A stretch of 64,000 bases of DNA, taken from the NCBI GenBank assembly GCA_964540815.1, contig CAZIOH010000001.1, forward strand, positions 124,001 through 188,000, read 5' to 3'. The stretch is from CAZIOH01 sp964540815 (GTDB lineage: Bacteria; Myxococcota_A; Polyangia; Fen-1088). Position 1 is the first letter of the stretch. Every line of letters begins with the position of its first letter. Of the stretch, positions 61,959 through 64,000 are shown in pieces. Under the pieces are notes generated by a model, which was given only the letters and a program-made list of their open reading frames with translations, was not told where the DNA came from and ran no database searches. The position numbers and the translations under genes are program-made.

Positions 61959-63141
61959 CGAAGATCTGTCGCAGCGCCCGGACCACGTCCGAGGCGTCCG
62001 TATCGGTCATCCCCGCCGACAAGGGCAACGAGAATGTGCGCGCGCCGATCCACTCGGCGTTGGGCAAGGTGCCCGTGCGCGCCCCGAAGGTCCGCCGGTA
62101 CCAGGCGTGCTGGTGCACGGGCCGGTAGTGAACCCCCGCGCCGATGCGCAAGGCGTGCAGGCGGCGCAGGATCTCGTCGCGGGTCAGCCGGGTGCGGGTG
62201 TCGTCGACCTGGCAGGTGTAGAGGTGCAGCGCATGCCGCGTGCCGGGGGCGGGCGGGGGCGGCAACCGCAGCGGCAGGTCGGCCAGCTCCGCCTCGTAGA
62301 ACCGCCAGATGACCTGGCGCCGGCGCCACCGCTCCTCGAGGCTCGCCAGCTGGTGCAGGCCGATCGACGCCGCCAGGTCGGTCAGGTTGTACTTGAAGCC
62401 GGGCTCCTCCACCTCGTAGTGGACGTAGCCCTCGTCGCTGAACCTTTGCCAGGCGTCGGCGCTCATGCCGTGCAGCGCCAGGCTCTTGAGGCGGCGGGCG
62501 AGGGTCGGGTCGCGCGCCACGATCAGGCCGCCCTCGACCGTGGTCAGGCTCTTGGTCACGTAGAAGCTGAAGCATCCGAGATCGCCGAGCGTCCCGCAGT
62601 GGCGCCCCGGCTGGCCGAGTCGGGTGGTGGTGGCCTCGAGGGCATGGGCGGCGTCCTCGACCACGAACAGCCCGTGTTGCCCGGCCACCGCCAGGAGGCC
62701 GTCCATGTCGCACGGCCGTCCCGCGAAGTGCACGGGGAGGATGGCGCGGGTCCGCGGGGTGAGCTTGCGGCGAACGTCGTCGAGGTCGAGGTTGCCGGTG
62801 CCGCGATCGCAGTCGACGAACACCGGCTCGTGTCCGGCGTGCACGATGGCGTTGGCGGTCGCGCAAAAGGTCATGGCGGTGGTGAGGATCTCCGACCCGG
62901 GCGGCAGGTCCAGCACCTTCAACGACAGGTGCAGGGCCGCGGTGCAGGAGTTCACCGCCACCACCGCCGGCGCATCGAGGTACGCGGCGAGGCGGCGCTC
63001 GAGCTCCGCCACCCGCGGTCCGGCCCCGAGCCACCCCGAGTCGATGCAGGCCAGGACCTCGGCGCGCTCGCCCGCACCGAGCGACGGCGCGCCGAACACC
63101 AGGTACCGCTCGCGCCAGGGTCGCTCCGAGGCGCCGCTCAT
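61945..63141 (-). CDS. DegT/DnrJ/EryC1 family PLP sugar aminotransferase
   Basis: The 398-residue protein has the family signs: SGWLGAGPRVAELER, NSCTAALHLSLKVLDLPPG, VVEDAAHALEA, CFSFYVTKSLTTVEGGL with the PLP-binding Lys, GFKYNLTDLAASIGLHQL, and HLYTCQV. It would transaminate a keto-sugar nucleotide, giving an amino-sugar for a glycan. ATGA overlap with the methyltransferase gene shows coupling. No 4,6-dehydratase is in this part of the window, so it may lie beyond the end. Confidence 0.92.
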   Translation of the reverse strand: MSGASERPWRERYLVFGAPSLGAGERAEVLACIDSGWLGAGPRVAELERRLAAYLDAPAVVAVNSCTAALHLSLKVLDLPPGSEILTTAMTFCATANAIVHAGHEPVFVDCDRGTGNLDLDDVRRKLTPRTRAILPVHFAGRPCDMDGLLAVAGQHGLFVVEDAAHALEATTTRLGQPGRHCGTLGDLGCFSFYVTKSLTTVEGGLIVARDPTLARRLKSLALHGMSADAWQRFSDEGYVHYEVEEPGFKYNLTDLAASIGLHQLASLEERWRRRQVIWRFYEAELADLPLRLPPPPAPGTRHALHLYTCQVDDTRTRLTRDEILRRLHALRIGAGVHYRPVHQHAWYRRTFGARTGTLPNAEWIGARTFSLPLSAGMTDTDASDVVRALRQIFDDPT

Positions 63142-63953
63142 GCGTCGGCCCCCGCCGGGCGTCGCCGCAGGCGGCAGAGCACGCTCGCCCCCGCGGGCAA
63201 CGACAGCCACTCGTCCCCGACCGCCCGCGCCTCGACGGCCGCGATCCCCCCCGCCAGCGCGTGCAGGCCGCGCAGCCACCGGGCCTCGCCAGCCGCCGCG
63301 AGGTTGCTCTCCGTGCGCCAGCCGGCGTGCGTGAGCCTCCGCCACCACACCACCGCTGCCATGGCCGGGAGGATGCCGAGGTTGAAGTAGCTCGCGAACA
63401 GGATCTCGAGCCCGGCGGCCCGGCAAGCCCCGAGCAGCCGGCGCCGCGTGTAGCGGCGCCGGTGCTGGCTGATGACGTCCTCGCCGCTCCACAGCCACGG
63501 GTAGGCCGGAACGGTCACCACCACCTGTCCCCCCGGCGTCAAGAGTGAGGCGAGCGTGCGCAGGCCCGCGACATCGTCGTCGAGGTGCTCGAGCACGTCG
63601 AGGCAGGTCACGATGTCGAAGCGCGCGCGCAGCCCGGGGAGATCGCGGGGCACGAGGTGGACCGGGGTCCCGGCGCTGGCCAGCGGGGCCAGCACCCCCG
63701 CCGATCCCGCCGCCTCGCCGGCGTCGACGATGTCCGCCCCTTCCGCCGTGCCGAGCTCCGCGAGCGCACCGAGCTCGAAGCCGGCGGCGCAGCCGTAGTC
63801 GAGCAGCGCCAGGCGGCGACCGTGCCGGGCGGCGCCCGGTTCGAGCGTCCGCGCGGCGCGCCGCACCTGTCGCATGAACAGCGCGCGGCGCGTGCGATAC
63901 CACCAGTGGGAGCCCTGGTGCTCGAGCGTGACTCTGTACCCATCGGGGAGCAT
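63138..63953 (-). CDS. SAM-dependent methyltransferase (class I)
   Basis: The 271-residue protein has SAM motif I (LLDYGCAAGFELGAL), a post-I acidic region (GADIVDAGEAAG), FDIVTCLDVLEHLDDDVAGL and LLTPGGQVVVTVPAYPWLWSGEDV. The latter, with HRRRYTRR, is common in methyltransferases of polysaccharide clusters. The ATG at 63953 lies near the window end; upstream genes are not visible. It is the first gene in the visible part of the minus-strand glycan operon. Confidence 0.88.
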   Translation of the reverse strand: MLPDGYRVTLEHQGSHWWYRTRRALFMRQVRRAARTLEPGAARHGRRLALLDYGCAAGFELGALAELGTAEGADIVDAGEAAGSAGVLAPLASAGTPVHLVPRDLPGLRARFDIVTCLDVLEHLDDDVAGLRTLASLLTPGGQVVVTVPAYPWLWSGEDVISQHRRRYTRRRLLGACRAAGLEILFASYFNLGILPAMAAVVWWRRLTHAGWRTESNLAAAGEARWLRGLHALAGGIAAVEARAVGDEWLSLPAGASVLCRLRRRPAGADA

Positions 63954-64000
63954 GGTTGTCCAGGCCGGGTCGGAAGAAGAGGGAGGCAGGGAGGGAGGAG

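Overview
The window is very GC-rich bacterial DNA with tightly packed genes. The gene content points to a Myxococcota (deltaproteobacterial, Polyangia-like) soil bacterium. The evidence is: Ser/Thr kinases fused to an AgmX/TonB-C-like tail; many lipoproteins with Gly/Ser/Ala-rich linkers directly after the lipobox; multi-receiver hybrid kinases; DUF1552/DUF1592 pairs; and Cys-rich secreted proteins. No tRNA, rRNA, CRISPR array, insertion sequence or phage module is visible. One 100-N scaffold gap (49228-49327) is flanked by a perfect 55-bp duplication, which looks like an assembly artefact.

Layout. 1-9.1 kb: the end of a large secreted metallopeptidase/beta-propeller/beta-barrel protein converges on a four-gene, fully overlapping signalling operon on the minus strand (hybrid histidine kinase with three receivers, CheR, CheB, receiver-kinase). 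9.3-17.7 kb: three unrelated exported phosphoesterases (purple-acid-phosphatase-like, glycerophosphodiester phosphodiesterase, phospholipase C/acid-phosphatase family) interspersed with a soluble transhydrogenase and a MauG/cytochrome c peroxidase. 18.1-20.8 kb: an ABC-2 exporter (ATPase plus two permeases). 20.9-29.2 kb: a DUF1275 membrane protein, a Zn-ribbon/N2227-type methyltransferase, a DUF1566 lipoprotein, a translationally coupled DUF1592-DUF1552 pair, a 2-oxoglutarate oxygenase and a tiny Lys-rich protein. The non-coding stretch at 27.9-28.4 kb carries hexamer arrays inside a perfect inverted repeat.

29.4-36.2 kb: a Ser/Thr kinase with an AgmX-like tail, an outer-membrane porin-like protein, SCO1, and a lemA-TPM-TPM cassette. 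36.6-44.0 kb is the most interesting part: a kinase-fold pseudokinase, a 47-codon-scale small ORF, an NfrB-like glycosyltransferase with an MshEN-type (c-di-GMP-binding) domain, a degenerate receiver with an acidic Asp-Ala tail, a WecB-type UDP-GlcNAc 2-epimerase and an Arg-rich ORF, almost all joined by ATGA/GTGA overlaps. This resembles the E. coli NfrB/WecB phage-N4-receptor polysaccharide pathway, with different regulatory parts added. 44-52 kb: ECF sigma factor, MarC, CheY, two lipoproteins, a glutathione S-transferase and a GH63 glycosidase. 52.1-53.8 kb: a decayed DUF262/DUF1524 (GmrSD-type) gene with a +1 frameshift and no usable start. 54-64 kb: an Old-Yellow-Enzyme reductase, then a minus-strand glycan/membrane cluster (SAM methyltransferase, DegT aminotransferase, GT2-methyltransferase fusion, membrane spermidine-synthase-like protein, lipoprotein, large GT-C-like membrane protein).

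A window-wide peculiarity is the frequency of 6-bp tandem arrays, in coding sequence (encoding dipeptide runs such as PI, ED, DA, SP/GA) and in one intergenic region. All calls come from reading the sequence and protein motifs. No database search was run.
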